Shown: positions 33,810 to 44,059, counted from the first letter of the stretch. The stretch is DNA of 64,000 nt from Lysobacteraceae bacterium (GCA_004143945.1 SEHB01000008.1:1-64000), one strand, 5' to 3'. The notes: a model not told the origin generated them from the letters alone. Made by a program: numbers and translations.

Positions 33810-34655
33810 TCAGGCCGAAAGCCTGCCGACCGCCTCGCCCATGCGGACGGGCTGCTCGGGCCGCAGCGAAGGATCGAAGCGCCCGGCCTCGGGCAACAGC
33901 ACGATCACCGTGGAACCCATGTTGAAGCGCGCCATCTCGGCGCCGCGGTCAAGGTGGAGGCCACGCGCGTCCGCGCGCCGCCGCGTGATCGCGTCCGCAT
34001 AGGGCGGCACCGCGACGCCGCCCCAGGTGGTCTCGATGCCCGACACGAGGATCGCGCCGACCATGACCACCACGAACGGGCCGTGCTCGCCGCTGAAGTG
34101 GCAGACCAGCCGTTCATTGCGCGCGAACAACCGCGGGATCGCCGCGACCGCGAACGGCGCCACGCTGAAGATCCGCCCCGGCACGTGCACGGTCTCGACG
34201 AGATCGCCTGCGAGCGGCATGTGCACGCGGTGGTAGTCGCGCGGGGACAGGTACACGGTCAGGAACGAGCCGTTCGCGTAGGGCGCGGCCGCGGCTTCGT
34301 CGGCGAGCAACTCGGCCACGCTGAAAGCCTGGCCCTTGGCCTGCACGATGCGACCAGCGCGGATCGCTCCCGCCTGGCTGACCTTGCCATCGGCCGGGCA
34401 CGAAACCACGTCGGCGCCCGCGGCCAGCGGGCGCGCGCCGGCTTTCAGAGCACGCGTGAAGAACGCGTTGAAGTGCGGAAAGGCCGCGACGTCCGCGGTC
34501 TCGGCTTCGGAAAGGTCGACGTCGTAGGCCTGCGTGATGCGCGCGATCAGGAAGTCCTTCCATGGCGCGAAGCGCCAGCGCGTCGCCCACATCACGATGC
34601 GCGACAGCAGGCGATGCGGCAGCAGGTACTGCAGCAGGACGGCCGGGCGCATCAT
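33810..34655 (-). CDS. psd: Phosphatidylserine decarboxylase proenzyme
   Basis: A 281-residue Psd that makes phosphatidylethanolamine from phosphatidylserine at the inner membrane. Self-cleavage creates the pyruvoyl group at Ser248 in NMGSTVIVLL (Gly-Ser-Thr replaces the enteric LGST context). The catalytic Asp89 (CPADGK) and His145 (RDYHRVHMPL) complete the triad and match E. coli positions 90 and 147. The start ATG at 34655 overlaps the stop of the Sco gene (ATGA); a second ATG follows at once. Confidence 0.95.
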   Translation of the reverse strand: MMRPAVLLQYLLPHRLLSRIVMWATRWRFAPWKDFLIARITQAYDVDLSEAETADVAAFPHFNAFFTRALKAGARPLAAGADVVSCPADGKVSQAGAIRAGRIVQAKGQAFSVAELLADEAAAAPYANGSFLTVYLSPRDYHRVHMPLAGDLVETVHVPGRIFSVAPFAVAAIPRLFARNERLVCHFSGEHGPFVVVMVGAILVSGIETTWGGVAVPPYADAITRRRADARGLHLDRGAEMARFNMGSTVIVLLPEAGRFDPSLRPEQPVRMGEAVGRLSA

Positions 34656-35290
34656 CGGGTGCCCGCCAGCGCGGCGAGGTCGGCCGCGATCGGAGCGGCT
34701 TCGAACGGCGGCCGGAACAGGCCGGCCTGGCGACCGTCGGGATCGATGATCACGGCCGAGGCGCTGTGGTCGACGCTGTAGTTGCCGTCGGTGGATGCTC
34801 CGCGGGTATAGAGCAGCCCCAGCGCGCGCGTCAGGCGAGTGAGTTCGGCGTCGCTGCCGGTCGCCGCGACGAATTCGGGATTGAAGTAGCTGACGTACGC
34901 GTGCAGCAACTCGGGCGTGTCGCGTTGCGGGTCCACCGAGATGAAGTCGAATCGCACGCGCGCGCGCGTCGCGGGATCGAGCTGGTTCCACGCCTGCTTG
35001 AACGTCGCGAGCGTGGTCGGGCAGATGTCCGGGCAGTGCGTGAAACCGAAGAACGCGACCGTCCAGTGTCCCTTCCAGTCGGCCAGCGTCAGCGGCGTGC
35101 CGTCGCTGCGCGAGAGGCTGAATTCGGGCAGCGAACGTGGAGCCGGGTAGGCCACCGCGGCGCGGAATTCGGGCAGCGCGGTGCGATCGGCGCTGCGCGT
35201 GCCGAGCCAGAGTCCGAACGCGGCGGCCACCGCAGCGACGACGATCAGGACCGTCGCGGACGCGCGGCCATGCGGGATGGATGGAGTCAT
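34652..35290 (-). CDS. SCO1/SenC-family copper chaperone
   Basis: A 212-residue protein with an N-terminal membrane anchor (about 11-30) and a thioredoxin-like domain. The copper ligands are Cys86 and Cys90 in THCPDICPTTL and His175 in YSVDHSASAV, the full Sco set. Sco proteins deliver copper to the CuA site of cytochrome c oxidase or act as thiol reductants. It is the first gene of a two-gene unit with psd (4-nt overlap). The ATG at 35290 is divergent from prmB (61 nt gap). Confidence 0.95.
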   Translation of the reverse strand: MTPSIPHGRASATVLIVVAAVAAAFGLWLGTRSADRTALPEFRAAVAYPAPRSLPEFSLSRSDGTPLTLADWKGHWTVAFFGFTHCPDICPTTLATFKQAWNQLDPATRARVRFDFISVDPQRDTPELLHAYVSYFNPEFVAATGSDAELTRLTRALGLLYTRGASTDGNYSVDHSASAVIIDPDGRQAGLFRPPFEAAPIAADLAALAGTR

Positions 35291-35351
35291 CCGCCGATTG
35301 TACGCTGCGGCGCACCTTATACTGTATGGCCTTCCAGCCCGGGTGCCTGCG

Positions 35352-36272
35352 GTGACCAGCGAACTCGCGACGATCGTCGATTTCATCCGCTACGGCGCGA
35401 GCCGCTTCGGCGCGGCCGGCCTCTGCTTCGGCCACAGCTACGACAACGCGATCGACGAGGCCACGCATCTGGTGCTGCATGCGCTGCACCTGCCGCACGA
35501 TCTCTCGCCCGCGTACGGCCAGGCGCGACTCACGACCGACGAGCGGCAACGCGTGCTGGAACTGGTCGAGCGGCGCATCGCAGAGCACCGCCCGGTCGCT
35601 TACCTCACCGGCGAGGCGTGGTTCGCGGGCCTCACGTTCAAGTCCGATCCGCGTGCGCTGGTGCCGCGCTCTCCGATCGCGGAGCTGATCCTCGGCGGGT
35701 TCTCGCCGTGGCTCGACGAGCGCGAAGTCACGCGCGCGCTCGACCTCTGCACGGGCTCGGGTTGCATCGGCATCGCGATGGCCGTGCACAACCCGGACTG
35801 GCAGGTCGACCTCGCCGACATCAGCGACGATGCGCTCTCGCTCGCGCGAGTGAACATCGCCTACCAGGACGTCGGCGAACGCGTTCAGGCGATCCATTCG
35901 GACCTGTTCTCGGCGCTCGAGGGCGAGGTCTATGACCTCATCGTGAGCAATCCGCCATACGTGACGGAACAGGAGTTCGCGGACCTGCCGCCCGAGTACG
36001 GGCACGAACCCGCCCTCGGGCTGACAGCAGGGCATGATGGACTCGACTTCGCGCTGCGCATCCTGCGCGACGCGGCTGCGCATCTTTCCGCGGATGGCGT
36101 GCTGATCGTCGAAGTCGGCGAGAGCGAGCGCGCACTCGTGCGGATGCTGCCCGACGTGCCGTTCAACTGGATCGAGTTCGACGTGGGCCAGATGGGCGTG
36201 TTCCTGCTCGATCGCCGCGACCTGCTCGAACACGCGGACGCGATCCGCGAAGCGGTCGCCGCTCGCGCATAA
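35352..36272 (+). CDS. prmB: Ribosomal protein uL3 glutamine N5-methyltransferase
   Basis: A 306-residue PrmB (310 in E. coli) that methylates a glutamine of ribosomal protein uL3. The SAM motif [15 protein letters not shown] and the catalytic NPPY (Asn200-Tyr203) are present; the N-terminal part reads [21 protein letters not shown] and [15 protein letters not shown], diagnostic of PrmB rather than PrmC. The start is GTG at 35352 ([11 protein letters not shown]) by alignment; GTG at 35343 is also in frame. It leads the string prmB-aroC-asd-fimV. Confidence 0.94.
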   Translation: MTSELATIVDFIRYGASRFGAAGLCFGHSYDNAIDEATHLVLHALHLPHDLSPAYGQARLTTDERQRVLELVERRIAEHRPVAYLTGEAWFAGLTFKSDPRALVPRSPIAELILGGFSPWLDEREVTRALDLCTGSGCIGIAMAVHNPDWQVDLADISDDALSLARVNIAYQDVGERVQAIHSDLFSALEGEVYDLIVSNPPYVTEQEFADLPPEYGHEPALGLTAGHDGLDFALRILRDAAAHLSADGVLIVEVGESERALVRMLPDVPFNWIEFDVGQMGVFLLDRRDLLEHADAIREAVAARA

Positions 36273-36384
36273 CCGCGCGGGTGTCGGCCCGGCGCGGTTG
36301 CCCGCGCACGCCGCGGGCTCCGTGCATCTCCGCGGCGAAGCGGTGTGCACCCCCGATCCAGATCACGAATCCCGGCTCTCCCCC

Positions 36385-37491
36385 ATGTCCAACGCGTTCG
36401 GAAAACTGCTCACCGTCACGACCTTCGGCGAAAGCCATGGGCCCGCGATCGGTTGCGTCGTCGACGGGTGTCCGCCGGGCCTCGCGCTCGCGTCGGGGGA
36501 TTTCCGCTGCGATCTCGATCGCCGTGCGACCGGGCGCAGCCGCTGGACATCACAGCGTCGCGAGGACGACGAGGTCGAGATCCTGTCGGGCGTGTACGAG
36601 GGCCGCACGACCGGCACGCCGATCGCGCTGCTCGTGCGCAACACCGATGCGCGTTCGAAGGACTACGGCGACCTGCTCGACACGTTCCGCCCCGGGCACG
36701 CCGACTACACCTACTGGCACAAGTACGGCATCCGCGACCCGCGCGGCGGTGGCCGTTCCTCCGCGCGCGAGACCACGATGCGCGTCGCGGCCGCGGTGAT
36801 CGCGAAGAAGTGGCTGGCCGAGCGCCATGGCGTGCGCGTGCGCGGCCATCTCGCGCAGATCGGCGACCTCGTGCCGAGCGCGGCGTCGCTCGCGCCGGTC
36901 GACTGGGCCGTGGTCGAATCCAATCCGTTCTTCTGGCCCGACGCGGCGATGCTCGTCGAGCTCGAGGCCTTCGTCACCGCCTTGCGCAAGTCCGGCGATT
37001 CGGTCGGTGCGCGCGTCGACGTCGTCGCCGACAACGTGCCGCCCGGTTGGGGCGAACCTGTCTACGGCAAGCTCGACGGCGAACTCGCGGCCGCGCTGAT
37101 GTCGATCAATGCGGTCAAGGGCGTCGAGATCGGCGCGGGTTTCGCCGCGATCACGCAGAGGGGCAGCCAGCACCGCGACGAGCTCACGCCGCAGGGATTC
37201 GCGTCCAACCATGCGGGCGGCATCCTCGGCGGGATCTCGAGCGGCCAGCCGGTGCGCGCGTCGATCGCGCTGAAGCCGACCTCGAGCATCCTCGTGCCCG
37301 GTCGCAGCGTGGACCTCGCGGGCGCGCCGGTCGAGGTCGTGACCAAGGGGCGGCATGATCCCTGCGTCGGCATCCGCGCGACGCCGATCGCCGAAGCAAT
37401 GGTCGCGCTCGTGCTGATGGACCAGGCCCTGCGCCACCGCGCCCAGTGCGGCGACGTCGGCGAGGTCACGCCGCGCATTCCCTGTGCCTGA
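36385..37491 (+). CDS. aroC: Chorismate synthase
   Basis: A 368-residue enzyme for the last step of the shikimate pathway (EPSP to chorismate, with reduced FMN). Family signatures are [18 protein letters not shown] near the N-terminus, [20 protein letters not shown] in the middle and the C-terminal [17 protein letters not shown]. Length is close to E. coli AroC (361). ATG at 36385 ([15 protein letters not shown]) is the canonical start. 112 nt separate it from prmB. Confidence 0.97.
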   Translation: MSNAFGKLLTVTTFGESHGPAIGCVVDGCPPGLALASGDFRCDLDRRATGRSRWTSQRREDDEVEILSGVYEGRTTGTPIALLVRNTDARSKDYGDLLDTFRPGHADYTYWHKYGIRDPRGGGRSSARETTMRVAAAVIAKKWLAERHGVRVRGHLAQIGDLVPSAASLAPVDWAVVESNPFFWPDAAMLVELEAFVTALRKSGDSVGARVDVVADNVPPGWGEPVYGKLDGELAAALMSINAVKGVEIGAGFAAITQRGSQHRDELTPQGFASNHAGGILGGISSGQPVRASIALKPTSSILVPGRSVDLAGAPVEVVTKGRHDPCVGIRATPIAEAMVALVLMDQALRHRAQCGDVGEVTPRIPCA

Positions 37492-37533
37492 CCGCCCGCT
37501 TGCCACTCTCGTCCCCCATTGATTCGGAATGCC

Positions 37534-38553
37534 ATGCGCACCCACAACATCGCAATCGCCGGCGCGACCGGCGCCGTCGGCGAAGCATTGCTCGCGATCC
37601 TCGAGCAGCGCGACTTTCCGGTCGGTGATGTCGTTCCACTCGCGAGCCGGCGTTCCGCCGGCGGCAAGGTCAGGTTCCGCGATCGCGAACTCACGGTGCG
37701 TGACCTCGCCGCGTTCGACTTCGACGGCATCGACATCGCGTTCTTCTCGGCCGGCGGCGCGGTTTCGCGCGAACACGCGCCGCGCGCGGCCGCGGCGGGA
37801 GCCGTCGTCATCGACAACACCTCCGAGTTCCGCTACCAGGACGACGTGCCGCTGGTGGTCAGCGAAGTGAATCCGCATGCGATCGCGTTGCACGCGAAGC
37901 GGCGGATCATCGCGAACCCGAACTGTTCGACGATGCAGATGCTGGTCGCGCTCGCGCCGATCCACCGCGAGGCCGGTATCGAGCGCATCAACGTCGCGAC
38001 CTACCAGTCCGTATCGGGCGCGGGCCGTTCCGGAATCGACGAACTCGGTCGCCAGACTGCAGCCCTGCTGAACTTCCAGGACGTGCAGCCGAAGAAGTTC
38101 CCGGTGCAGATCGCGTTCAACCTGATCCCGCAGATCGACGAGTTCGAGGACAACGGCTACACGCGCGAAGAAATGAAGATGGTGTGGGAGACGCGCAAGA
38201 TCCTCGAGGATGCGTCGATCCAGGTGAACCCGACCGCAGTGCGCGTGCCGGTGTTCCACGGGCATGCCGAAGCGGTGCACGTGGAGACGCGCGAGAAGAT
38301 CGGCGCGGCGCGCGCGCGCGAACTGCTCGCCGCGGCGCCCGGCGTCATCGTCGTCGACGAGCGCATGCGCGGAGGCTATCCGACGCCGGTGTCGCATGCG
38401 GCCGGCAACGACGAGGTCTACGTCGGCCGCATCCGCGAAGACATCTCGCATCCGCGCGGGCTCGACCTGTGGATCGTCGCCGACAACATCCGCAAGGGTG
38501 CGGCGCTGAATGCGGTACAGCTCGCGGAGCTGCTCGTGAAAAGCCATCTGTGA
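37534..38553 (+). CDS. asd: Aspartate-semialdehyde dehydrogenase
   Basis: A 339-residue Asd that reduces aspartyl phosphate on the path to lysine, diaminopimelate, threonine and methionine. It has the NADP loop IAGATGAVGEALLAIL, the catalytic Cys131 in NPNCSTMQML and EFEDNGYTREEMKM. ATG at 37534 (MRTHNIAIAG) fits the fold; an in-frame TTG at 37519 would add five residues. In many Xanthomonadales asd is followed by fimV, as here. Confidence 0.96.
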   Translation: MRTHNIAIAGATGAVGEALLAILEQRDFPVGDVVPLASRRSAGGKVRFRDRELTVRDLAAFDFDGIDIAFFSAGGAVSREHAPRAAAAGAVVIDNTSEFRYQDDVPLVVSEVNPHAIALHAKRRIIANPNCSTMQMLVALAPIHREAGIERINVATYQSVSGAGRSGIDELGRQTAALLNFQDVQPKKFPVQIAFNLIPQIDEFEDNGYTREEMKMVWETRKILEDASIQVNPTAVRVPVFHGHAEAVHVETREKIGAARARELLAAAPGVIVVDERMRGGYPTPVSHAAGNDEVYVGRIREDISHPRGLDLWIVADNIRKGAALNAVQLAELLVKSHL

Positions 38554-38566
38554 GCGAGGCCGCTGT

Positions 38567-38594
38567 TTGCGAAATCGTATGTATGATCTATAGT
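38567..38594 (+). promoter_or_regulatory. Candidate sigma70 promoter of fimV
   Basis: TTGCGA (38567-38572), a 16-nt spacer and TATAGT (38589-38594) lie in a distinctly AT-rich stretch (38567-38610) between asd and fimV. A further TTATAA at 38605-38610 could be an alternative -10. Confidence 0.55.
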
Positions 38595-38612
38595 TACGAT
38601 TGTGTTATAAGC

Positions 38613-38636
38613 CCGTTTCGAGATCGACCGAAACGG
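38613..38636 (+). promoter_or_regulatory. Leader hairpin upstream of fimV
   Basis: CCGTTTCG (38613-38620) pairs perfectly with CGAAACGG (38629-38636) around an 8-nt loop. No T run follows, so it is more likely a leader RNA structure or a protein-binding palindrome than a terminator of asd. It lies 27 nt before the fimV start. Confidence 0.5.
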
Positions 38637-38663
38637 CACCTACGCCTCGGGGGGCATGCCTAG

Positions 38664-41210
38664 ATGAAACGACCTTTGCAACTGCCGCTCGCCATCGCGC
38701 TCGCGTTGGGCGGCACGAACGCACTGGCGCTGGGCCTCGGCCCCGTCCAGGTCAAATCCAAGCTCAATCAACCGCTTGATGCGGAGATCCCGGTGATCCA
38801 GGGGACCGCGGGCGAGGCCGAAGGCCTGCTCGTGAACCTCGCGACAGCGGAAGATTTCGAGCGCATCGGCATCAGCCGTTCGCGCCTCAACGTGCCGCTC
38901 GAATTCAGCGTCGTGCAGGGCAAGAGTGGTCCGGTGATCAAGGTCACGAGCCAGGATCCCGTGCGCGATGCCTACCTCGATTTCCTGATCGAGGCGAACT
39001 GGCCGAAGGGGCGGTTGCTGCGCGAATACACCGTGCTGCTCGATCCTCCGGTGACCGCGCCCGCGCGCCGCACGGCGGCTGCGCCCGCGACCTCCAGCGC
39101 GCCGAGCGCGAGCACGCAGCCGCTGCGTGAATCGCGGCCAGCGCCGACGCCGAAGGCGCCGATCGCCGCCACGCCTGCTCGACCGGTCGCCAAGCCCGCT
39201 CCGGCGCCGGCCGCGGCGCCTGCCGCACCCGCGCGGATCGCGGATGGCCAATATGGCCCGGTCGAAGCCGGAGAGACGCTGTCGGCGATCGCGCGCGCGG
39301 CGCGCCCGGATGCCGGCGTCAACGTGAACCAGATGATGCTCGCCCTGCTCAAGGCGAATCCCGACGCGTTCTACAAGGACAATGTCAACGCGCTCAAGCG
39401 GGGTGCGATCCTGCGCATCCCGAGCGAAAGCGAGATCGCCGCCACCGGTTCGGCGCGCGAGGCCGCGGCGGAGATCCAGGGGCAGATCGAGGACTGGCGC
39501 GGCGGCCGCGCGAGCCCCACCCGCGTCGCCGACGCCGGCGCGCGCCCGGTCGAACCGCGGGCGGTCGCGAGCACGACTTCACCGCGTCGCGAGCCGGAGC
39601 GCAGCGCCGACGACGAACGCCTCGAGCTGGTGCCGCCGAAGGCCGGCGAGGGCCAGCTCGCGATGGCCGACCAGCCCGGCAGCGGCGCGTCCGGCGCAGC
39701 GGTCAGCAATGCACTCAAGGCCGAACTCGCACGCACGAAGGAAGCGCTCGCGACGCGCGACCAGGAAACCGGCGAACTCAAGTCGCGCGTGCGCGAGCTC
39801 GAGGACATCGGCAGCAAGAACGATCGCCTGATCAGCCTCAAGGATTCGGAAATCGCCGACCTGCAGCGCCGGCTGCGCGAACTGCAGGCGCAGGAGAAAT
39901 CCGCTGCCGCGGCGACTTCGACTGCGACGGCGCCCGTGGCGCCGGCAGCGACGACCGCGCCGGTACCCGCGCCGGAGGTCGAGGCGCCGATCGTCGCGAC
40001 GGCCGAACCGGCTGCACCGACCACCACGGTCACGGCGACTCCGTCCGTCGATGAACAGGCGAAGCTCGACAAGAAGGACATCTGGGGCGACACCGCACCC
40101 GAGTCCGCGACGCCGTCTTCTGCCGTCGCTTCGGTGACGGAACCCGCAGCGCCGGCCGACTCGCCTGCCGCGTCGACGACGCCGGGTGCGACACCTGCGG
40201 CCAGCGAAGGGACGACCGCCCCGCCGGCCGCCGCGGAGCAGCCGCCTGCGCCGAGCGGAGCGGCCGAAGTCACGCCGCTGGCGACCACCCCGCCCGCAGC
40301 CACGACCCCACCCGCGCCAGCGCGCACTCGACCCGTCACGCCGGCGCCTGCGCCCGTCGCGGCGCCGTGGTACGACGCACCCTGGGTCAAGCCCGCGGCG
40401 ATCGGTGCCGGCGTGCTGCTGCTTGCTGGCGGCCTGCTCGGCCTTCGCCGTCGCAAGCCCGTTCCTGCCGCGCGCGGTTCGATCGCCGACTCGTTCGGTA
40501 CTTCGCCGCTCGGCGCAGGCGGCGCCGGTGCGATGGCGGCCGAAGCCGACAGCCTTCGCGAGCAGCTGCGCGATGATCCGGCGAACCTCGGCCTGCACCT
40601 CGAGCTGCTCAGCGTCTTCTACGCCGAGCGTGACGTCGCGGCATTCGAGGAAGCGGCGGCCGACATGCATCTGCAGGTCGCCGACTCGAACGCGCCCGAA
40701 TGGCTCGAGGCACAGGCGATGGGCCAGGAGCTCGCGCCGCACAATCCGCTGTTCGCGTACGAGTCGGAGTACGTGCCCGAACACGCGGTCACCGAGGAAC
40801 TTCCCGCGCACGATCCGTACGCGCCGATCGCCGACTACGATGCGCCGCCCCCGGCGCGCGACGAGTACGCCTTCGGCGACCTCGAGCCGGCGGACGACGT
40901 GTTCGACGTCCAGGCTCCGCCGCCGGCAGCGACCTCCACTGCCGACACTTTCACGTTCGAGGATCTTCCGCCGCTCGAGGTGCCGATGGACGAAAAGATC
41001 GAAGCCACCCCGATGGTTCCCGACGAAGTGCCGGTCGACGAGGGCTTCTTCACCGGCGAAGACGCGATCGGCACCAAGCTCGACCTCGCCAAGGCCTACA
41101 TGGACATGGGCGATCCCGACGGCGCCCGCTCGATGCTCGACGAGGTCATCGCCGAAGGCAACGAAGCCCAGCGCGCGGAAGCGCACCGGTTGATCGGCGA
41201 GTTGCGCTGA
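38664..41210 (+). CDS. fimV: FimV-like pole/type IV pilus assembly protein
   Basis: An 848-residue inner-membrane protein. After a signal peptide (about 1-23) comes the FimV N-terminal domain (LGPVQVKSKLNQPLDAEIPV, YLDFLIEANWPKGRLLREYT), a LysM-type peptidoglycan-binding region (about 195-255), a coiled coil (about 350-415, ALATRDQETGELKSRVRELE), long Ala/Pro/Thr linkers, one transmembrane helix (about 578-594), an acidic cytoplasmic region and the conserved C-terminal FimV/TPR motif (GTKLDLAKAYMDMGDPDGAR). FimV (HubP in Vibrio) organises the cell pole and helps twitching motility in Pseudomonas. A good terminator follows at 41274. Confidence 0.95.
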   Translation: MKRPLQLPLAIALALGGTNALALGLGPVQVKSKLNQPLDAEIPVIQGTAGEAEGLLVNLATAEDFERIGISRSRLNVPLEFSVVQGKSGPVIKVTSQDPVRDAYLDFLIEANWPKGRLLREYTVLLDPPVTAPARRTAAAPATSSAPSASTQPLRESRPAPTPKAPIAATPARPVAKPAPAPAAAPAAPARIADGQYGPVEAGETLSAIARAARPDAGVNVNQMMLALLKANPDAFYKDNVNALKRGAILRIPSESEIAATGSAREAAAEIQGQIEDWRGGRASPTRVADAGARPVEPRAVASTTSPRREPERSADDERLELVPPKAGEGQLAMADQPGSGASGAAVSNALKAELARTKEALATRDQETGELKSRVRELEDIGSKNDRLISLKDSEIADLQRRLRELQAQEKSAAAATSTATAPVAPAATTAPVPAPEVEAPIVATAEPAAPTTTVTATPSVDEQAKLDKKDIWGDTAPESATPSSAVASVTEPAAPADSPAASTTPGATPAASEGTTAPPAAAEQPPAPSGAAEVTPLATTPPAATTPPAPARTRPVTPAPAPVAAPWYDAPWVKPAAIGAGVLLLAGGLLGLRRRKPVPAARGSIADSFGTSPLGAGGAGAMAAEADSLREQLRDDPANLGLHLELLSVFYAERDVAAFEEAAADMHLQVADSNAPEWLEAQAMGQELAPHNPLFAYESEYVPEHAVTEELPAHDPYAPIADYDAPPPARDEYAFGDLEPADDVFDVQAPPPAATSTADTFTFEDLPPLEVPMDEKIEATPMVPDEVPVDEGFFTGEDAIGTKLDLAKAYMDMGDPDGARSMLDEVIAEGNEAQRAEAHRLIGELR

Positions 41211-41395
41211 GAGCCGCGAATAGGGAATAGGAAAAGCCGCACCGGATCATTCCGGATCGGGAAGGGGATTGGAAACCGCGCAGCTTCTCGCTGCGCGGTT
41301 TTCTCTTTTCTGGGCCGTGCTACGCCGGGGCCGCGCGGCCGCAATCTTCCGTTCCCCGGTACCATTCCCCATTCCCCACTCCTCATTTCCCGCCC
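41211..41395. repeat. GGGAATRGGAAT-type repeats flanking the fimV terminator
   Basis: Left side: GAATAGGGAATAGGAAAAG and GGGAAGGGGATTGG (41218-41272); right side: CCCCGGTACCATTCCCCATT continuing CCCCACTCC (about 41354-41383). The two are roughly inverse and resemble the 7937 repeat. The right part ends about 10 nt before the truA ATG and leaves no room for a normal ribosome site. Confidence 0.6.
41274..41309 (+). terminator. Intrinsic terminator of fimV
   Basis: AACCGCGCAGC (41274-41284) pairs perfectly with GCTGCGCGGTT (41290-41300) around TTCTC, followed by TTCTCTTTTC. An 11-bp stem; it separates fimV from the truA-trp transcription unit. Confidence 0.92.
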
Positions 41396-41397
41396 CA

Positions 41398-42165
41398 ATG
41401 CGCTACGCCCTGGGCATCGAGTACGACGGCACCGACTTCTTCGGCTGGCAGCGGCTCTCGCATGGGCGCAGCGTGCAGGGCGAGGTCGAAGCGGCGTTGT
41501 CGTTCGTCGCGGCGCACCCGGTCGAAGTGACGTGCGCGGGGCGCACGGATGCGGGCGTGCATGCACGTTGCCAGGTCGTGCATTTCGATTCCGACGCACG
41601 GCGCAGCGAACGCGCATGGGCGCTCGGCACCAATTCGCGCCTGCCGCGTGACGTCGCGGTGCTGTGGGCGCGCGAGGTGCCCGACGCGTTCCACGCGCGT
41701 TTCGGCGCCCGCGCGCGACGCTACCGCTACACGATCCTCAACCGCCCGGTGCGCGCGGCGCTGGCGGCGCGCTTCGTGACCTGGGAACGCGTGCCGCTCG
41801 ACGCCGCGCGCATGCAAGCGGCGGCGCAGTCGCTCGTCGGCGAGCACGACTTCAGCGCATTCCGTACGGTGCAATGCCAGGCGAAGTCGCCGATGCGCAA
41901 CCTGCACGAGATCCGCGTCGCGCGCGAAGGCGACGAGGTCGCTATAGAAGTCGAGGCGAATGCGTTCCTGCACCACATGGTGCGCAACATCGTCGGGTCG
42001 CTGCTGCCGGTGGGGCGCGGCGAGCGCGATCCCGACTGGATCGCGGCGCTGCTCGCGGGCCGCGACCGCAGCGTGGCCGGTCCGACCGCACCCGCCTCGG
42101 GCCTGTGCTTCATCGCGCCGCGCTATCCCCGCGACTGGCCGCTGCCGGACGACCTCCTGCGATGA
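41398..42165 (+). CDS. truA: tRNA pseudouridine(38-40) synthase
   Basis: A 255-residue TruA that converts uridines 38-40 of the anticodon arm to pseudouridine. The catalytic Asp51 is in [33 protein letters not shown] and [16 protein letters not shown] are family signatures. It leads truA-trpF-trpB-trpA, each overlapping the next by 4 nt. The start ATG at 41398 has no Shine-Dalgarno sequence; the leader is a C/T-rich repeat. An alternative longer start would read through the repeat and the terminator and is not supported. Confidence 0.95.
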   Translation: MRYALGIEYDGTDFFGWQRLSHGRSVQGEVEAALSFVAAHPVEVTCAGRTDAGVHARCQVVHFDSDARRSERAWALGTNSRLPRDVAVLWAREVPDAFHARFGARARRYRYTILNRPVRAALAARFVTWERVPLDAARMQAAAQSLVGEHDFSAFRTVQCQAKSPMRNLHEIRVAREGDEVAIEVEANAFLHHMVRNIVGSLLPVGRGERDPDWIAALLAGRDRSVAGPTAPASGLCFIAPRYPRDWPLPDDLLR

Positions 42166-42779
42166 GCGTGCGCATCAAGTTCTGCGGCATCACGCGCATC
42201 GACGATGCACGCGCCGCGGTCGAGCTCGGTGTCGACGCGCTCGGCTTCGTGTTCACGCGGCGCAGCCGGCGCTTCGTCGACATCGCGCAGGCGCTCGCGC
42301 TGCGCGAAGCGCTGCCGCCGTTCACGAGCGTGGTCGCGTTGTTCATGGACGACGAGCCGGCCTGGATCGAACAGGTCGTGGCGCGGGTGCAGCCAGACCT
42401 GCTGCAATTCCACGGCGGCGAGTCGGCACAGCTCGCAGGGAGTTTCGCGCGCCCGTACCTCAAGGCGATCGCGATGCGGGGTGGCGATGCGCAGGCCGTC
42501 GCATCCGCGCACGCGGGCGCCGCGGGCTTCCTGCTCGACGGCCATGCGCCCGGCGACGCGGGCGGGTCAGGGCAATCGTTCGACTGGGCGCGCGCCCCGC
42601 GACTCGCGCGTCCGGTGATCCTCGCGGGCGGGCTCGATGCGGGCAACGTGGCGCAGGCGATCGCAGTCGTGCGACCCTATGCGGTCGACGTGTCGAGCGG
42701 CATCGAAACGTCGCCCGGCATCAAGGACGCCGCGGAGATGCGCGCGTTCGTCGAAGCGGTCCGCGCCGCCCGTGCATGA
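42162..42779 (+). CDS. trpF: Phosphoribosylanthranilate isomerase
   Basis: A 205-residue single-function TrpF (TIM barrel) for the third step of tryptophan synthesis. Motifs: [20 protein letters not shown] with the catalytic Cys, [36 protein letters not shown] with the catalytic acid near its end and [15 protein letters not shown]. It is separate from trpC, as in other Xanthomonadales and pseudomonads. The ATG overlaps the truA stop (ATGA). Confidence 0.96.
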   Translation: MSVRIKFCGITRIDDARAAVELGVDALGFVFTRRSRRFVDIAQALALREALPPFTSVVALFMDDEPAWIEQVVARVQPDLLQFHGGESAQLAGSFARPYLKAIAMRGGDAQAVASAHAGAAGFLLDGHAPGDAGGSGQSFDWARAPRLARPVILAGGLDAGNVAQAIAVVRPYAVDVSSGIETSPGIKDAAEMRAFVEAVRAARA

Positions 42780-44059
42780 ACGCGCGCGCGGCACCGCTGC
42801 GCATCCCGATCCGTCCCACCCGTACACCAGGACACGACGTGACCCCACCCACCGCGATCGAGGACTTCCACGCCTGGCCCGACGCGCACGGCCGCTTCGG
42901 TGCATTCGGCGGATCCTACGTCGCCGAGACACTGGTCGCGCCGCTCGGCGAGCTGGCGCGCGCGTATGACACGCTGCGCACGGATCCGGCCTTCATCGCC
43001 GAGTTCGAACGCGACCTCGCGCACTACGTCGGGCGGCCGTCGCCGATCTATCACGCCGAACGCCTGTCGCGGATGGTCGGGGGCGCGCAGATCCTGCTCA
43101 AGCGCGAAGACCTCAACCACACCGGCGCGCACAAGATCAACAACACGATCGGCCAGGCGCTGGTCGCGCGCCACATGGGCAAGCGGCGCGTCATCGCCGA
43201 AACCGGCGCCGGTCAGCACGGCGTCGCGACCGCGACGGTGTGCGCGCGATTCGGCCTCGACTGCGTCGTCTACATGGGCGCGACCGACATCGAGCGCCAG
43301 AAGATCAACGTCTACCGGATGAAGCTGCTCGGCGCCCAGGTGGTGCCGGTCACCTCGGGTTCGCGCACGCTCAAGGACGCGTTGAACGAGGCGATGCGCG
43401 ACTGGGTGACCCACGTCGCCGACACGTTCTACATCATCGGCACGGTCGCAGGCCCGCATCCGTATCCGCGCATGGTGCGCGACTTCAACGCGGTGGTCGG
43501 GCGCGAGGCGCGCGCGCAGATGCTCGCGCAGTACGGCCGCTTGCCGAGCGTGCTGACCGCCTGCGTCGGCGGTGGATCGAACGCGATCGGCCTGTTCCAT
43601 GCGTTCCTGCAGGACCGCGACGTGCGCATCGTCGGCGCGGAAGCCGCCGGCGAGGGCATCGCGAGCGGGCGCCACGCGGCTTCGCTCTCGGCTGGTCGTC
43701 CCGGCGTGCTGCACGGCAACCGGACCTACCTGCTCTGCGACGACGACGGCCAGGTCATCGAGACCCACTCGGTGTCGGCGGGTCTCGACTACCCGGGTGT
43801 CGGGCCCGAGCACGCGTTCCTCAAGGATGCGGGCCGCGCGAGTTATGTCGGCGTGACCGACGAGGAAGCGCTCGCTGCGTTCCACCAGCTCGCGCGCAGC
43901 GAAGGCATCCTCGCGGCGCTCGAATCGAGCCATGCGATCGCGCAGGCGATCAAGCTCGCGCGCGAGCTGCCGGTCGATGCGCTCGTGCTCTGCAACCTCT
44001 CCGGACGCGGCGACAAGGACGTGCACACGATCGCCGCGCGCGAGGGGATCGCGCTGTGA
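42776..44059 (+). CDS. trpB: Tryptophan synthase beta chain
   Basis: TrpB joins indole and serine, with pyridoxal phosphate on the Lys of HTGAHKINN. Other signatures are [47 protein letters not shown] and [12 protein letters not shown]. Two starts compete: ATG at 42776 overlaps the trpF stop (ATGA) and gives 427 residues; GTG at 42839 has AGGA 6 to 7 nt upstream and gives 406, nearer the usual 397, placing the PLP Lys at residue 99 rather than 120. The extra residues in the longer form are Arg/Pro-rich. Identity is certain, the start is not. Confidence 0.97.
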   Translation: MNARAAPLRIPIRPTRTPGHDVTPPTAIEDFHAWPDAHGRFGAFGGSYVAETLVAPLGELARAYDTLRTDPAFIAEFERDLAHYVGRPSPIYHAERLSRMVGGAQILLKREDLNHTGAHKINNTIGQALVARHMGKRRVIAETGAGQHGVATATVCARFGLDCVVYMGATDIERQKINVYRMKLLGAQVVPVTSGSRTLKDALNEAMRDWVTHVADTFYIIGTVAGPHPYPRMVRDFNAVVGREARAQMLAQYGRLPSVLTACVGGGSNAIGLFHAFLQDRDVRIVGAEAAGEGIASGRHAASLSAGRPGVLHGNRTYLLCDDDGQVIETHSVSAGLDYPGVGPEHAFLKDAGRASYVGVTDEEALAAFHQLARSEGILAALESSHAIAQAIKLARELPVDALVLCNLSGRGDKDVHTIAAREGIAL

